From Nostoc sp. S13 (lineage in GTDB: Bacteria; Cyanobacteriota; Cyanobacteriia; Cyanobacteriales; Nostocaceae), in NCBI RefSeq assembly GCF_029379315.1, contig NZ_JAQYWQ010000001.1, positions 1 to 64,000 on the forward strand: DNA of 64,000 nucleotides, written 5' to 3'. The notes under the pieces are model-generated. The model worked only from the letters and a program-made list of their open reading frames with translations. It searched no databases and was not told the DNA's origin. The first letter of the stretch is position 1; each line of letters begins with the position of its first letter. A program made the translations under genes and the position numbers. Of the stretch, positions 7,823 to 17,361 are shown one piece after another.

Positions 7823-10282
7823 TCACGCTTGTTTGGTCATTGCCGCTAAATTCATCACACATTCAGGGAACTGGCGCTTTAATGCTGGAAAAACCGGACA
7901 AGGCGCTTGTTCTTGTAAATTGTCCGGCTTACTCCAAGTAAAGGGGGCTTTCTGTGCTGCTGACATCCACACCAGACGCTTTGCTCGTGTCATCGCAACG
8001 TAGAGCAAACGGTACTCCTCAGATATTTTCAAGTGCTTTGCTTGTTCCCATGCTTGTGTAACATCTGGTATGGTAGATTCTCCGTGGAGAGCAGCACGAA
8101 TTTGGGCGCGGGCTACTTCTGATAAGGTAAAATCCCCTAAAAATTGGCTTTGGGGAGGAACCCAAAATCTGCCAGGAATCAAGTTTTCGTGGAGAAAAGG
8201 AAGAAACACATAGTCCCAATCTAGCCCTTTGGCTTTGTGCATCGTAATAATGGTCAGTTGACCGCGACGAGTGTAACGTTCTTCCGAATCCTCGGTTTCC
8301 ACTGGTTCAAACCGTTCGGAACTGACGATTTCACTTAAAGCTGACAGCATTCCCCCCATCGAACTATTACCAGCTATCTGCTGGTTTACCCGTTCTGCGA
8401 GTTTGTCAGCAGTTGCTAATTCTGCCTGATCGTAATTTAAGGTCAAGGCGAGAAAGGAAATTAGTTGGTACAGGGGCAACTCCAAGCGAGCGCGGAGTAA
8501 GCTGCGACATAAGCGAGCGGCTTTTTGGACAGTTTCTGACTGGGGTGCTGCTAGGGGGCCAGGATACAAAAACTCTTCTGGTAAACTAGCAAGAGCGTTG
8601 AGGTCTTGGGTAGGAATTAATTGGCGTTGTACTAATGCTTCTAGTGCGGCTTTGAGGTAATCGGGGGAGTGGGGGCGATCGCAAAATTGTAGTAATGCTA
8701 AAATTTCTTGCGGGACATGGGAACGGCGATCGCGTTCTCCTACATCATAAAGTATAATATTATGCTCTTTGCACATAAGTGTGAGAGCCTCTGCTAACCA
8801 TCGTCCTTGGCGATTTTCTCGCACTAAAATCGCGGCACTATTTTTTGTTGGGTCTTCGCCAAATAATTCAATCACCCTTTGAGATAACAATTCAACGGTC
8901 TGATGGATGTCACGCGGTGTATAAAGTTCTAGTCCTCGTCCAACTGGTGCAGGGTTAGCGTTAGTTTGTGGGTCACCAACTTCAACAGGGCGAATTGTCT
9001 GCAAGCGAAATGGTACTTGTCGGTTGACAGGAGTCTGTTGTTTGTTGTTCGCTGCTGCTAACGACTGATTATTGATCCATTTGAGGGCAAAGTTAGCAGC
9101 TTCAATGATAATTCTAGTACTACGTCCAGCTTGATCCATCGTTGCCAATCGTTTAATGCGATCGCACTCTTCGCAAAATTGCCGAAAATAAATCGGATCG
9201 GCTGGGGTGAAGGTGGAGTTAATCGCCTGGTTGGGGTCGCCGACTCTGACTAAGTTGAGTGGGGAGTGGGGAAGGTGGGGCCCCCTCTGGGGATAAGGGG
9301 TAATGGGGAGTGGGGAGTTAGGAGTTAGGACTGAAGAATTATCTCCCCCATCTCCCCCATCACTTGCCAAAATTTCTAACAGCTGCGTCTGAAGGGGGCT
9401 AGAATCTTGGGCTTCGTCTTCAAAGACGGCGAATACTTGGTTTTGCTCGATGCGACGGGCACTGTCATTTTCTAAAACGCGCAGTGCGGCTAAAATCATA
9501 TCGTCATAGTCGATGAAATCACGCGATCGCATTAAGTTTTGATATTGCTCATACAATCCCGCCGCTACGTTTAAAATTGCATATTCATCTGTGGTTTGTT
9601 TACTCCACTCCCGTAACAATTCTTGCGATATCCCCGAACTTTTTGCTTCATGAATTACCGTATTAGCCAATTCCGGTAATACTTCTGTTCGCAGTACAGA
9701 TTGGCGACGCAACCTTTCTGTCTCTTCTCCGTCAAATTGATGACCTTCTAATAACCGCAAATATACTCCTGGATTATTTACAATCCATTGCTCTACGGCT
9801 GTTCTGATAAAGCGGTGACTTTGGGTTGGTGTAATTAATGTGATATTTTCTAACTGCAAACCTGACAAATCAGAATGGCGGCTGGCAATGTTTAAAGCTA
9901 GACCATGTAGGGTATAGACAAAAAAGCCCATCTGAGGTAGCGATAAATCATCTCGTAAGAATTTGCGAATCTTCGCTTTAATATTGGCAGCAGCCGAGCG
10001 AGTAAAAGTCACAACTACCAAGTGACTGCGGAAGGATGAACGCTCATATTGACGTGCGATCGCGATCGCTGCCGCCGCCGCCATACCAGTGGATTTACCT
10101 GCGCCAGGAACGGCAGAAATAGCCAGAGGGCCAGATTGCCAGTCAGCCATTTGTTGCTGTCCAGGACGTAGAGTGTTGCGGATTGCGATAATCTTCTCTC
10201 GTAAAAGAAGAACAGACGATCGCCCAGATAATTCTGAGTGGAGTGATTCCGAAGGTACAGCAGTAAAATTAGTATTTGACAT
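7823..10282 (-). CDS. UvrD/PcrA-like superfamily 1 DNA helicase (ATP-dependent)
   Basis: 819 residues. Motif I is AVPGAGKSTG (57-66), Ia TFTRSAAANIKAK, II FEDEAQDSS (287-295), III/Q-like VGDPNQAIN (347-355), V TIITMHKAKGLDWDYV and VI RLLYVAMTRAKR near the C-terminus. This is a 3'-5' SF1A helicase acting in repair or in removing protein from DNA. It is longer in the middle than expected: residues about 310-343 (Gly/Asp then Pro/Ser-rich) are encoded by a repeat that sits in frame between motifs II and III. Motifs on either side look intact, so activity may persist. ATG at 10280-10282; no clear operon partner. Confidence 0.88.
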   Translation of the reverse strand: MSNTNFTAVPSESLHSELSGRSSVLLLREKIIAIRNTLRPGQQQMADWQSGPLAISAVPGAGKSTGMAAAAAIAIARQYERSSFRSHLVVVTFTRSAAANIKAKIRKFLRDDLSLPQMGFFVYTLHGLALNIASRHSDLSGLQLENITLITPTQSHRFIRTAVEQWIVNNPGVYLRLLEGHQFDGEETERLRRQSVLRTEVLPELANTVIHEAKSSGISQELLREWSKQTTDEYAILNVAAGLYEQYQNLMRSRDFIDYDDMILAALRVLENDSARRIEQNQVFAVFEDEAQDSSPLQTQLLEILASDGGDGGDNSSVLTPNSPLPITPYPQRGPHLPHSPLNLVRVGDPNQAINSTFTPADPIYFRQFCEECDRIKRLATMDQAGRSTRIIIEAANFALKWINNQSLAAANNKQQTPVNRQVPFRLQTIRPVEVGDPQTNANPAPVGRGLELYTPRDIHQTVELLSQRVIELFGEDPTKNSAAILVRENRQGRWLAEALTLMCKEHNIILYDVGERDRRSHVPQEILALLQFCDRPHSPDYLKAALEALVQRQLIPTQDLNALASLPEEFLYPGPLAAPQSETVQKAARLCRSLLRARLELPLYQLISFLALTLNYDQAELATADKLAERVNQQIAGNSSMGGMLSALSEIVSSERFEPVETEDSEERYTRRGQLTIITMHKAKGLDWDYVFLPFLHENLIPGRFWVPPQSQFLGDFTLSEVARAQIRAALHGESTIPDVTQAWEQAKHLKISEEYRLLYVAMTRAKRLVWMSAAQKAPFTWSKPDNLQEQAPCPVFPALKRQFPECVMNLAAMTKQA
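9257..9352. repeat. Dispersed repeat inserted in frame into the helicase gene
   Basis: The segment includes ggggccccctctggggat and ggggtaatggggagtgggga. Related sequence occurs outside genes near 32009-32030 (agggccccctctagggat) and 32235-32255. Here it contributes about 32 codons (Asp/Gly then Ser/Pro-rich) between two conserved helicase motifs without a stop. Confidence 0.75.
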
Positions 10283-10399
10283 GATAAAACTTTATATTTT
10301 AGATTTGGGATTTAATTCCAAAACCGCAGATATGAAAAATCATTAGTGTTTATCTGTGGTGACAAATATTTAATTGTAAATCAATTAGCTAATAGCTAT

Positions 10400-11083
10400 A
10401 TGAAAATGCTAACAGCAAAGAAAATTATTTTGATTGGCGGCGGCATCGGTGGCACTGCAACCGCGCTTGCTCTTTATCGTGCTGGATTTGAACCCATTGT
10501 TTACGAGCGCATGGCAATATTAAGCGAAGTTGGGGCAGGAGTCGCGCTTTGGCCGAACGCTACCCATGTCCTAAAGGAGTTAGGCGTGTTGGACGAGGTG
10601 TTACGCGAGAGTGATCCGATTACCAATTATTAATTCTTCTCCCACATGGGCAAAGAATTAATCAACCTCTGCGCCAATCATTTTGAAGTGCCAGCCGTAG
10701 CCATGCATCGTGCTGATTTGTAGGCGCTGCTCTGGCGGAAACTGTCGAGTGAGCAGTCTGTTTTGGGTCAGGCGTTTGAGCGTTTCGAGCCAGTTGGAAA
10801 CAAAGTTCGTGCCTATTTTAGTAGTAGTTTAGCAGATGAGGACGATGTGTTGATTGGAGCCGATGGACTAAGGTCAAAGGTGCGATCGCAACTGTTTGGT
10901 GAAGCAAAATCGATTTATCGTGGGATAACATCGTACCGAGGGCTGACGAATTACATACCTGACACCTATAAACGTGGATACATCTGTGAATTTATGGGTT
11001 CCGGCAAAGCCTTCGGATTTGTGATGTTTTTTATTTGTCAGTCCCTTAAATACACTTCTATTTACTACTTTGTCGCAATTTAG
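10400..11083 (+). pseudogene. FAD-dependent monooxygenase remnant (salicylate hydroxylase-like)
   Basis: From ATG 10400 the frame encodes the FAD-binding start (IILIGGGIGGTATALALYRAG) and EVGAGVALWPNATHVLKELG, then hits TAA at 10631-10633. The same frame continues through ELINLCANHFEVPAVAMHRADL to a TAG near 10721. It goes on with the family's second motif, DVLIGADGLRSKVR, and IYRGITSYRGL. After MGSGKAFGFVMF the homology ends abruptly and the ORF closes at 11083. Two in-frame stops and loss of the C-terminal half make it nonfunctional. The stops are point changes in an otherwise well-kept frame, so decay is recent. Confidence 0.88.
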
Positions 11084-11191
11084 ATGCGTTTGTCCTGGGG
11101 GAGACACGGCAACGTCTCCCCCTAGTCAGCAGAAAAAGTATCCTTGAATCTGCCTTCTGATGTCAGTACAATCTTTAAGTTGATAACGTTC

Positions 11192-12229
11192 TTATTTAAA
11201 ACTGACTCCTAGCGTATAGGAAAAATCAGGTTCAGAGGTGGTACCAAAGAAAGTTCCATTATTTTGAGGCAAGAAAGAATCTTTACTCACTGAAATGGAG
11301 TAGTAACCTGCACTCAGGAAACCGGTAATTGGTGACGATTTTTGACTGGTCACTAAAGTCCCATAATCCTTAAACAGTCCGATAATTGCCTTTCCCGATG
11401 TCACTGTGTTGATAGTGATGATTCCTGAAGTTGGTAAATAAAATGTAAAAAAGTCAAAATCGGGATTGCTCCCCGATTGAGCTGTTGCTAACTCGCCTGA
11501 AATATTAACTTTTGAGCCTGATGATAAGGTGCCTAACCCTTCAGCGTTCCCTAGTGTGTTGTTTGTACTTTGTCCAGCATCTTCCTGTTCATAGAAAAGG
11601 AAATCATCACTACGAAGTTGGAGATTGTTTTTCCCCTGCACAATACCTATGATCTCATCTGCTTGTCCCGGTTGCTCTGAGAATATTCGTGTGTTACCTC
11701 CAACAACTTGCAGGCGGTAGTCCTGTGGAGTTCCTTTGAGTTGAATTCGATCTTGGCTAGAATCGAAGTCAGTAATAGTAGCGAAGTCCCCAAAACCAGG
11801 ATTCGTAGTGTTGTTATCGTCGTAGAAAACATTTACAGCGTCCCCCAGGACAAATGTATCTGCCCCAGCCCCGCCAATCAAGATATCAGTTTCCCCTAAT
11901 CCAGGTGGAAGCAGACTACCAGGATAAACACCGATCAGGATATCGTCTCCATTACCCCCATTGAGTGTGTCATTGCCAGGCCCGCCTTGGAGACTATCAT
12001 TGCCGTCGCCACCATTGAGGATATCATTACCAAAATTACCATCTAGTGTGTCATCGCCTGCTTTTCCATTCAGAGTGTTGTTAGCACTATTACCAAAGAG
12101 CAAATTGTTAAGATTGTTACCTGTGCCGTTGATCGGGTTAGTTCCGAGTAGCTTCAAGTTCTTGAAATTGGCACCCAATGTATAGGTGACAGAAGACTGG
12201 ACGCTATCTTTGCCGATAGTAATTGCCAT
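11192..12229 (-). CDS. RTX-type calcium-binding protein with C-terminal PPC-like domain
   Basis: 345 residues. Residues about 40-105 carry glycine/aspartate nonapeptide repeats ([20 protein letters not shown] type) that form a calcium-binding beta roll. [12 protein letters not shown] block and a [11 protein letters not shown] segment follow, typical of cyanobacterial RTX proteins. The last ~130 residues ([17 protein letters not shown] onward) resemble a bacterial pre-peptidase C-terminal domain. There is no cleavable signal peptide, which fits type I secretion, but no ABC exporter lies nearby. The ATG at 12227-12229 has a strong Shine-Dalgarno (aggagagataaataag). No catalytic domain is recognised. 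Confidence 0.85.
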   Translation of the reverse strand: MAITIGKDSVQSSVTYTLGANFKNLKLLGTNPINGTGNNLNNLLFGNSANNTLNGKAGDDTLDGNFGNDILNGGDGNDSLQGGPGNDTLNGGNGDDILIGVYPGSLLPPGLGETDILIGGAGADTFVLGDAVNVFYDDNNTTNPGFGDFATITDFDSSQDRIQLKGTPQDYRLQVVGGNTRIFSEQPGQADEIIGIVQGKNNLQLRSDDFLFYEQEDAGQSTNNTLGNAEGLGTLSSGSKVNISGELATAQSGSNPDFDFFTFYLPTSGIITINTVTSGKAIIGLFKDYGTLVTSQKSSPITGFLSAGYYSISVSKDSFLPQNNGTFFGTTSEPDFSYTLGVSFK

Positions 12230-12408
12230 CTTATTTATCTCTCCTTAATTTCTCACTAATGATTAAAAGCACAAAACAGATTTAAGTATTGCCCCTTTTA
12301 AGGAACTCCTGTAACAACCAGAAATTGCAGACTAGTACCGCTTGGCAGAGTTCGTAATTACTCTTATGTAAGGGTTTTAGACGTTTAAAATGGGTGGCTT
12401 ATTTCTGC

Positions 12409-12507
12409 CGTGCTGTACTAGTACTTTGTCAGGCTGATTTTAAAAGTTCGTAGTAAGGACTTGCTTACCCATCAATTCTTTCTTGACAAACTACTAGTAC
12501 AGCACGG
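12409..12507. mobile_element. 99-bp inverted-repeat element (MITE candidate)
   Basis: ccgtgctgtactagta at 12409-12424 is perfectly inverted at 12492-12507, enclosing about 67 bp without coding capacity. Fragments resembling these ends occur at 12333 and near 26980 (aagctgtactagta). It lies between the convergent-side ends of the RTX and aqpZ genes. Confidence 0.55.
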
Positions 12508-12520
12508 TTGAAAATGACTT

Positions 12521-13294
12521 TTAGACTCGCTCCTTGACATTTTGCCGTTCCTCCACAGTTGATTCACTAAAGACGGCTACGTATAACCATCCTGCTAAAA
12601 TAGCCCCCAAGATCGGAGCTATCCAGAACAGCCAGACTTGCGAAAAGAGTTCTACGCCTGCAAATATAGCAACTCCAGTACTACGAGCAGGATTAACCGA
12701 GGTATTGGTTACAGGAATGCTAATCAGGTGAATCAAGGTAAGCCCAAAACCAATTGCCAGTGGTGCAAATCCTTTAGGAGCGCGGCTATCAGTCACACCC
12801 AGAATAATCAGCAGAAACATGAAAGTCATCACAACTTCAGTAATCAGGCAAGCAAGCAGCGTGTAACCACCTGGGGAGTGAGTTCCGTAGCCATTAGTGG
12901 CCAATGGGTTGGAGCCAGTCAGAGAAAATCCAGTTTTGCCGCTAGCAATTAGGTAGATAATGCCCCCACCAACAACTGCACCGATTACTTGAGACGCGAT
13001 GTAAGGTAGTAAGTCAGACCCCGGAAAGCGCTTACCTGCCCACAGTCCAAAGGAAACAGCTGGGTTGAAATGACCACCAGAAATATGACCAAGAGCATAA
13101 GCTCCTGTGAGGACAGTAAGCCCGAATGCCAAAGATACACCTACTAATCCAATACCCAATGGAAAAGAAGTATTCTCGCTGATTTTTGCGGCATCTGCTG
13201 TGTAGGCTGCGGCTAGAACAGCACTACCACAGCCACCTAAAACAAGCCAGAATGTGCCGATAAATTCGGCTAAACAACGTTTGTTGAGAGACAT
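12521..13294 (-). CDS. aqpZ: Aquaporin Z (water channel)
   Basis: 257 residues, six transmembrane helices. The two half-helix motifs are intact: [12 protein letters not shown] (NPA at 77-79) and [11 protein letters not shown] (NPA at 201-203). The selectivity-filter residues His189, Thr198 and Arg204 have the spacing of E. coli AqpZ, which points to water rather than glycerol transport. The extended loop (residues 33-46 and 128-143) is usual for cyanobacterial AqpZ. Inner or plasma membrane. The ATG is preceded by aaggag about 10 nt upstream. Monocistronic. Confidence 0.95.
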   Translation of the reverse strand: MSLNKRCLAEFIGTFWLVLGGCGSAVLAAAYTADAAKISENTSFPLGIGLVGVSLAFGLTVLTGAYALGHISGGHFNPAVSFGLWAGKRFPGSDLLPYIASQVIGAVVGGGIIYLIASGKTGFSLTGSNPLATNGYGTHSPGGYTLLACLITEVVMTFMFLLIILGVTDSRAPKGFAPLAIGFGLTLIHLISIPVTNTSVNPARSTGVAIFAGVELFSQVWLFWIAPILGAILAGWLYVAVFSESTVEERQNVKERV

Positions 13295-13786
13295 TTTGGG
13301 GAAACTCCTTGTTCAGCTACAAATGGTTAATAGCTATGTTGCACAATCCTTAAGTAATTTCTGTCAACAGGAAATCGATTGCGTTTGTTTCGTTATGAAA
13401 CTAAATTCAAAAAATAGGAATTTGTTTTTTCCTCAATAATTGTGGTGATAAAATATTAAGATACCGGAAAAGCTAAAATCACAAAAAAAACGCTTAATTT
13501 CTTAAGCATTTTGCTCGAATATTACATCTGTTGAGATTGTTGAACCAGTGCGTCTTATTAAAATTTATGACAAAATTCCAATAAATTTAGACACTTTCAT
13601 CTGAAAAAATTTGGGTTTTTCTGTGATGGTTGTGACTTCGTAACTGTTCAACTTATGCTCTTGTTAAGATACTTAAAACAACTGGTGGCATTGGCTAAAC
13701 AGAAAATTGAACCAATGCCCCATCTACTATTGTTTGGACAGTTTTAACAGATAAAATCACGGAGTTAGTCCTGTCTAAAATTGAAT
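13295..13786. other. Intergenic region upstream of aqpZ and downstream of raf1
   Basis: AT-rich, no ORF of interest. An inverted pair ggcattgg ... ccaatgcc (about 13686-13720) lies near the 3' end of raf1. It may form a hairpin in the transcript, but no T-run follows. Confidence 0.35.
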
Positions 13787-14875
13787 TTATTCGTCAATCT
13801 GCCATGAATCCTTAGTTAATTCTTCATCCAGAATTTTCTTAGGACGCACAATGATAATAATTTGTCCTAGTAGAGGAATTTCTGGCTCAGTTTCAAACCA
13901 CTGAAAATCTAATTCACCACCATTTTCAACGACAAAGTAGTTGGAGACATCCCATTGCCGTTGGGCACGATCTATGACTACGACGACAGGTTCTATTCGG
14001 CTTTGGTTTTGGATGGGGAAGCGATCGCTATTCGCAATAATTACCACTGGATCTTCTGCTGCTAACAGCACTTGCCAACCTGGTAACGGTACCCAAGCTT
14101 GCTCTCCAGAAAACTTTACCATCCGAAATGGTTCAGTTTCTGTCACTATGGGCACAGCTTGCAAGTCTTGCCGTGACAATGGCAACTCGCCTACTACGGG
14201 AACGATTCGGGGTAATTGTTCTTCAGATTCCAGGCGGTAAAAAGGTAAAATTGGAGCCGGACGCTGGGGAACGGTAGTAAAATCGGTCAGTAGCTGTTCG
14301 ATTTTTGTCCTTGCTTCTGGCGTGTGAGCAAAGCGTAAACCTTTGGCGATCAGACGCGATCGCTGTTGCAAATCTGTATTTTGGCGTGCCCGTTTCCAAA
14401 CTTGGTAAGCAACTGCATCCCCAGGATGGGCAGAAAACCCTTCTGGCAAAAGGCGGAAATAGGAGAACTCTTTAATTGCTTTTGCCACTTCCCGCGCCTC
14501 ATCGGCATCGACTTTCTGGACGAAAATCAGTTCGGCGGCGCTGGCGCGTTCTTCTTGAGTAAGCAAACGCAGTTCGTATAAAATATCACTACCGCGTGTG
14601 GCATAGTGCGATCGCGTTGCTGACGAAGCTCCAAACTTTTCCAAAGAATTGTAAACTTGAGAACCAACAACCACCTGATTTTGTTGAATTGGCTCAAACC
14701 CAGTCGCCTCAAAAATTTCTTGGGGATTGTAACCGGCTTTGAGCAACGAGGCGATCGCCGTTCCCCATTCCACCCAGTTGCCTTGTTTTTGCCTCAGCCT
14801 TCGCAGTAATTCTTGTGCCACATCGTTGGTAGCATTTTCTTCGGGATTCTGAGCATTGGGTGGTAGATCAGTCAT
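13787..14875 (-). CDS. raf1: RuBisCO accumulation factor 1
   Basis: 362 residues, normal length for cyanobacterial Raf1. This dimeric chaperone binds RbcL dimers and drives assembly of the RbcL8 core. The N-terminal helical domain begins with AQELLRRLRQKQGNWVEWGTAIASLLKAGY and EIFEATGFEP, both characteristic. It continues through RSHYATRGSDILYELR and ends with the beta-rich dimerisation domain (residues about 210-350, ending IIIIVRPKK). Acts in the cytosol. It is alone on its strand and the rbc genes are not in the window. The ATG at 14873-14875 starts the conserved protein. Confidence 0.93.
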   Translation of the reverse strand: MTDLPPNAQNPEENATNDVAQELLRRLRQKQGNWVEWGTAIASLLKAGYNPQEIFEATGFEPIQQNQVVVGSQVYNSLEKFGASSATRSHYATRGSDILYELRLLTQEERASAAELIFVQKVDADEAREVAKAIKEFSYFRLLPEGFSAHPGDAVAYQVWKRARQNTDLQQRSRLIAKGLRFAHTPEARTKIEQLLTDFTTVPQRPAPILPFYRLESEEQLPRIVPVVGELPLSRQDLQAVPIVTETEPFRMVKFSGEQAWVPLPGWQVLLAAEDPVVIIANSDRFPIQNQSRIEPVVVVIDRAQRQWDVSNYFVVENGGELDFQWFETEPEIPLLGQIIIIVRPKKILDEELTKDSWQIDE

Positions 14876-15026
14876 AATCGGAGTGCGAGCTTCAACTTGA
14901 GAGGTTGATTAAACCTCATGAGCAAGTCCTATTCTAATCTATGAACTACCCAGACCTACTGCCTTGAGTTCATCTGTGGAAACTTATCTCCACTTGAATT
15001 TTGAGATCGCCGGGGCGAACAGATGT

Positions 15027-15223
15027 CATTGGTGTTAACTTAACGTAAAAGCCAGTATAGAAAGAGCTTTTAGAGATTGTCTCATTAATAGTCAGAGACT
15101 CTTAATGCCTAATGGGAGGGCTGCCGCCTCAAGACTTGCGGCTCTGCCGCAATTGAAGAGCATTTCTAGCCAGAGGCTAGAAACGAGGTTTTAAAGGGGT
15201 TTGGGCTTAAGTTGACACCAATG
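15027..15223. mobile_element. 197-bp inverted-repeat element, copy A
   Basis: The ends are cattggtgttaacttaa and, inverted, cattggtgtcaacttaa (16 of 17 match). The interior shares blocks with the copy at 60521-60746 in opposite orientation (gagattgtctc, ctctgccgcaa, aacgaggttttaaa). No ORF. It fills about a third of the 629-bp gap between raf1 and the response regulator; the rest of that gap is AT-rich and featureless. Confidence 0.65.
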
Positions 15224-15504
15224 CACAGATGTGGACCCTACTGGCCATTGCATCCAAAGGAGATTTGTTAACGTACCTCATCGATGATCAAAACTGGCAT
15301 AGTTAGGCTGATTTAGTTGGTTTTTCTAGTGCAATTTTTTCTCATTCAGATGTTTGAGCAGGCAAATATCCTCTGTAGCACTTATCATAAATGTATTTAA
15401 ACATGCAAATTAAGTACGTGAAAACCCCTGATAATTTTTAGCTATTCTCAACTAAACTTGGTATGGAATATAACAAGACAGTGAATATTTAAAGGAAATA
15501 TCTT

Positions 15505-16461
15505 ATGGATAAGTCCAGTCTCGAAACAGATAAACTTCAATATCAAGTAATGACTCTCGAACGACCAAAAAAGCTGAAAATCCTGGTAGTTGACGATGAG
15601 CCAGATAATCTCGATCTGCTTTATCGTACCTTTCGACGGGACTTTAATGTTCTGAAAGCTGATAGTGGGGTGAACGCCTTAGAAGTTTTGGCAGCAGAAG
15701 GCGAGGTAGCAGTGATTATCTCCGATCAACGGATGCCAGAAATGAAAGGAACTGAGTTTCTCAGTAAGACTGTACCTCAGTTTCCCGATACGGTCAGAAT
15801 AATTCTCACCGGATTTACTGATATTGAAGACTTGGTAGAAGCGATTAATGCCGGGCAAGTCTACAAATATATCACCAAGCCTTGGGACCCAGGGGAACTG
15901 AAGGCAGTGGTGCAAAGAGCAGCAGAAACCTACGACTTGCTCAAGCAACGTACAGAAGAATTACGCCGTGCTCATGCTCAAATGGCGCTGCTGAGTGTTT
16001 TGGTGCAGGTAACTCAAGCAGCTTCTACCTTAGAGGAAACTCTCACTCCAATTGCTAGGGCTGTGAGTCAGACTTTTGGCGCAGAAGGATGTATCCTACA
16101 ACTTACAAATGGAAATACTCTGGTTGCAACTCAAGGAACTTACAGTGATACAGGTACAATAGAAAATTGGCTATCTAAAGATCCACTAACAAGGGAAGCG
16201 ATCGCCACCGGGCAAATGCAAGTTTCCTTAAATGTACTTAAAGATACTAAACTAGTTGATGCTATTCATTACCAAAATACGGGTGTGCAAGCACATTTAG
16301 TTATCCCAATTAGCTACCGTAATCAACTTTTGGGCGTATTGTCGCTACAGTGGAAACAATCCTGCACTTTGCGGGAAGATGAATTAGTGCTAGTTAATTT
16401 ATTAGCACAACTGCTGGCGATCGCTCTTACTAGTAGTGCATACCATCAAACCATTGTGTAA
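15505..16461 (+). CDS. Response regulator with receiver and GAF domains
   Basis: 318 residues. The receiver domain (about 24-145) has the acidic pair VDDEP, phospho-acceptor Asp in IISDQRMPEMKG, Thr in ILTGFTD and Lys in YITKPWD. A short coiled coil (about 146-165, LLKQRTEELRRAHAQ) leads to a GAF domain (about 170-315). There is no DNA-binding or enzymatic output, so it probably signals by protein contact or senses a ligand through GAF. No histidine kinase gene is adjacent. The ATG at 15505 has aaaggaaa as Shine-Dalgarno. The receiver resembles the RpfG/HD-GYP type that carries KPWD. Confidence 0.9.
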   Translation: MDKSSLETDKLQYQVMTLERPKKLKILVVDDEPDNLDLLYRTFRRDFNVLKADSGVNALEVLAAEGEVAVIISDQRMPEMKGTEFLSKTVPQFPDTVRIILTGFTDIEDLVEAINAGQVYKYITKPWDPGELKAVVQRAAETYDLLKQRTEELRRAHAQMALLSVLVQVTQAASTLEETLTPIARAVSQTFGAEGCILQLTNGNTLVATQGTYSDTGTIENWLSKDPLTREAIATGQMQVSLNVLKDTKLVDAIHYQNTGVQAHLVIPISYRNQLLGVLSLQWKQSCTLREDELVLVNLLAQLLAIALTSSAYHQTIV

Positions 16462-16502
16462 TTGTCATTAGTCATTAGTCATTTGTCAAAAACCAATGAC
16501 TA

Positions 16503-16544
16503 ATGCCCCATGCCCCATGCCCCATGCCCCATGCCCCATACCCA
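16503..16544 (+). repeat. Heptameric short tandem repeat (STRR) before menG
   Basis: Five exact copies of atgcccc (16503-16537) plus one variant, preceded by degenerate attagtc heptamers from about 16463. It creates an in-frame upstream ATG that could be mistaken for the menG start. Confidence 0.9.
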
Positions 16545-17240
16545 ATGACTAACGAAATTCAGTCCATTTTTAACCGAATTGCTCCAGTTTATGACCAGTT
16601 GAACGACTGGTTGAGTCTGGGACAGCATCGAATATGGAAGGAAATGGCAGTGAAATGGAGTGCAGCTAAATCGGGTGATACTGCACTTGATTTGTGTTGC
16701 GGGAGTGGTGATTTAGCCTTACGTTTGTCACGGCGTGTAGGAGCAACAGGACAGGTGTACGGAGTGGATTTTTCCCCAAATCTGCTAGAAACTGCTTCAT
16801 TACGCTCCCAAAAGCAGTACCCCCAACCTGCTATCACCTGGATAGAAGCAGATGTGCTAAATTTACCCTTTGATGATGATCAATTTGATGCCGCAACAAT
16901 GGGCTATGGTTTAAGAAATGTTAAAGATATTCCCCGCAGCCTCCAAGAGTTATACCGTGTTTTGAAGCCAGGTGCTAAAGCTGCAATTTTAGACTTTCAT
17001 CGACCGAGTAATTTTCAGCTACGTACCTTTCAGCAGTGGTATCTGGACGGTTTCGTAGTCCCAGTTGCCAATTATTTAGGCTTAAAAGAAGAATATGCTT
17101 ACATCAGTCCCAGCTTAGACCGCTTTCCCATCGGAAAAGAGCAAATAGAGTTAGCTCATCAAGTTGGTTTTGCTGTTGCCACACACTACCCCATTGTGAA
17201 CGGTATGATGGGAGTGCTGGTAGTCAAGAAAAATGAGTGA
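16545..17240 (+). CDS. menG: Demethylphylloquinone methyltransferase (MenG/UbiE family)
   Basis: 231 residues from ATG 16545. It methylates demethylphylloquinone with S-adenosylmethionine, the last step of phylloquinone synthesis for photosystem I. It opens with EIQSIFNRIAPVYDQLND, the family's first signature. The SAM-binding motif is ALDLCCGSGD (47-56), and YGLRNVKD with the RVLKPG motif follow. The 14 codons upstream of this ATG come from heptamer repeats (MPHAPCP type) and are almost certainly not translated protein. Length matches cyanobacterial MenG. Followed after 121 bp by the DUF445 gene. Confidence 0.92.
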   Translation: MTNEIQSIFNRIAPVYDQLNDWLSLGQHRIWKEMAVKWSAAKSGDTALDLCCGSGDLALRLSRRVGATGQVYGVDFSPNLLETASLRSQKQYPQPAITWIEADVLNLPFDDDQFDAATMGYGLRNVKDIPRSLQELYRVLKPGAKAAILDFHRPSNFQLRTFQQWYLDGFVVPVANYLGLKEEYAYISPSLDRFPIGKEQIELAHQVGFAVATHYPIVNGMMGVLVVKKNE

Positions 17241-17361
17241 TGAGTTAGGAGTTACAAGTGATGAATTATGAGTAGTGATAAATTCTCATTTATCGTTCAT
17301 AATTCATTATTTTTGATTCCTAACTCCTCACTCTAAACTCCTAACTTTCTTAATTCTTCCC

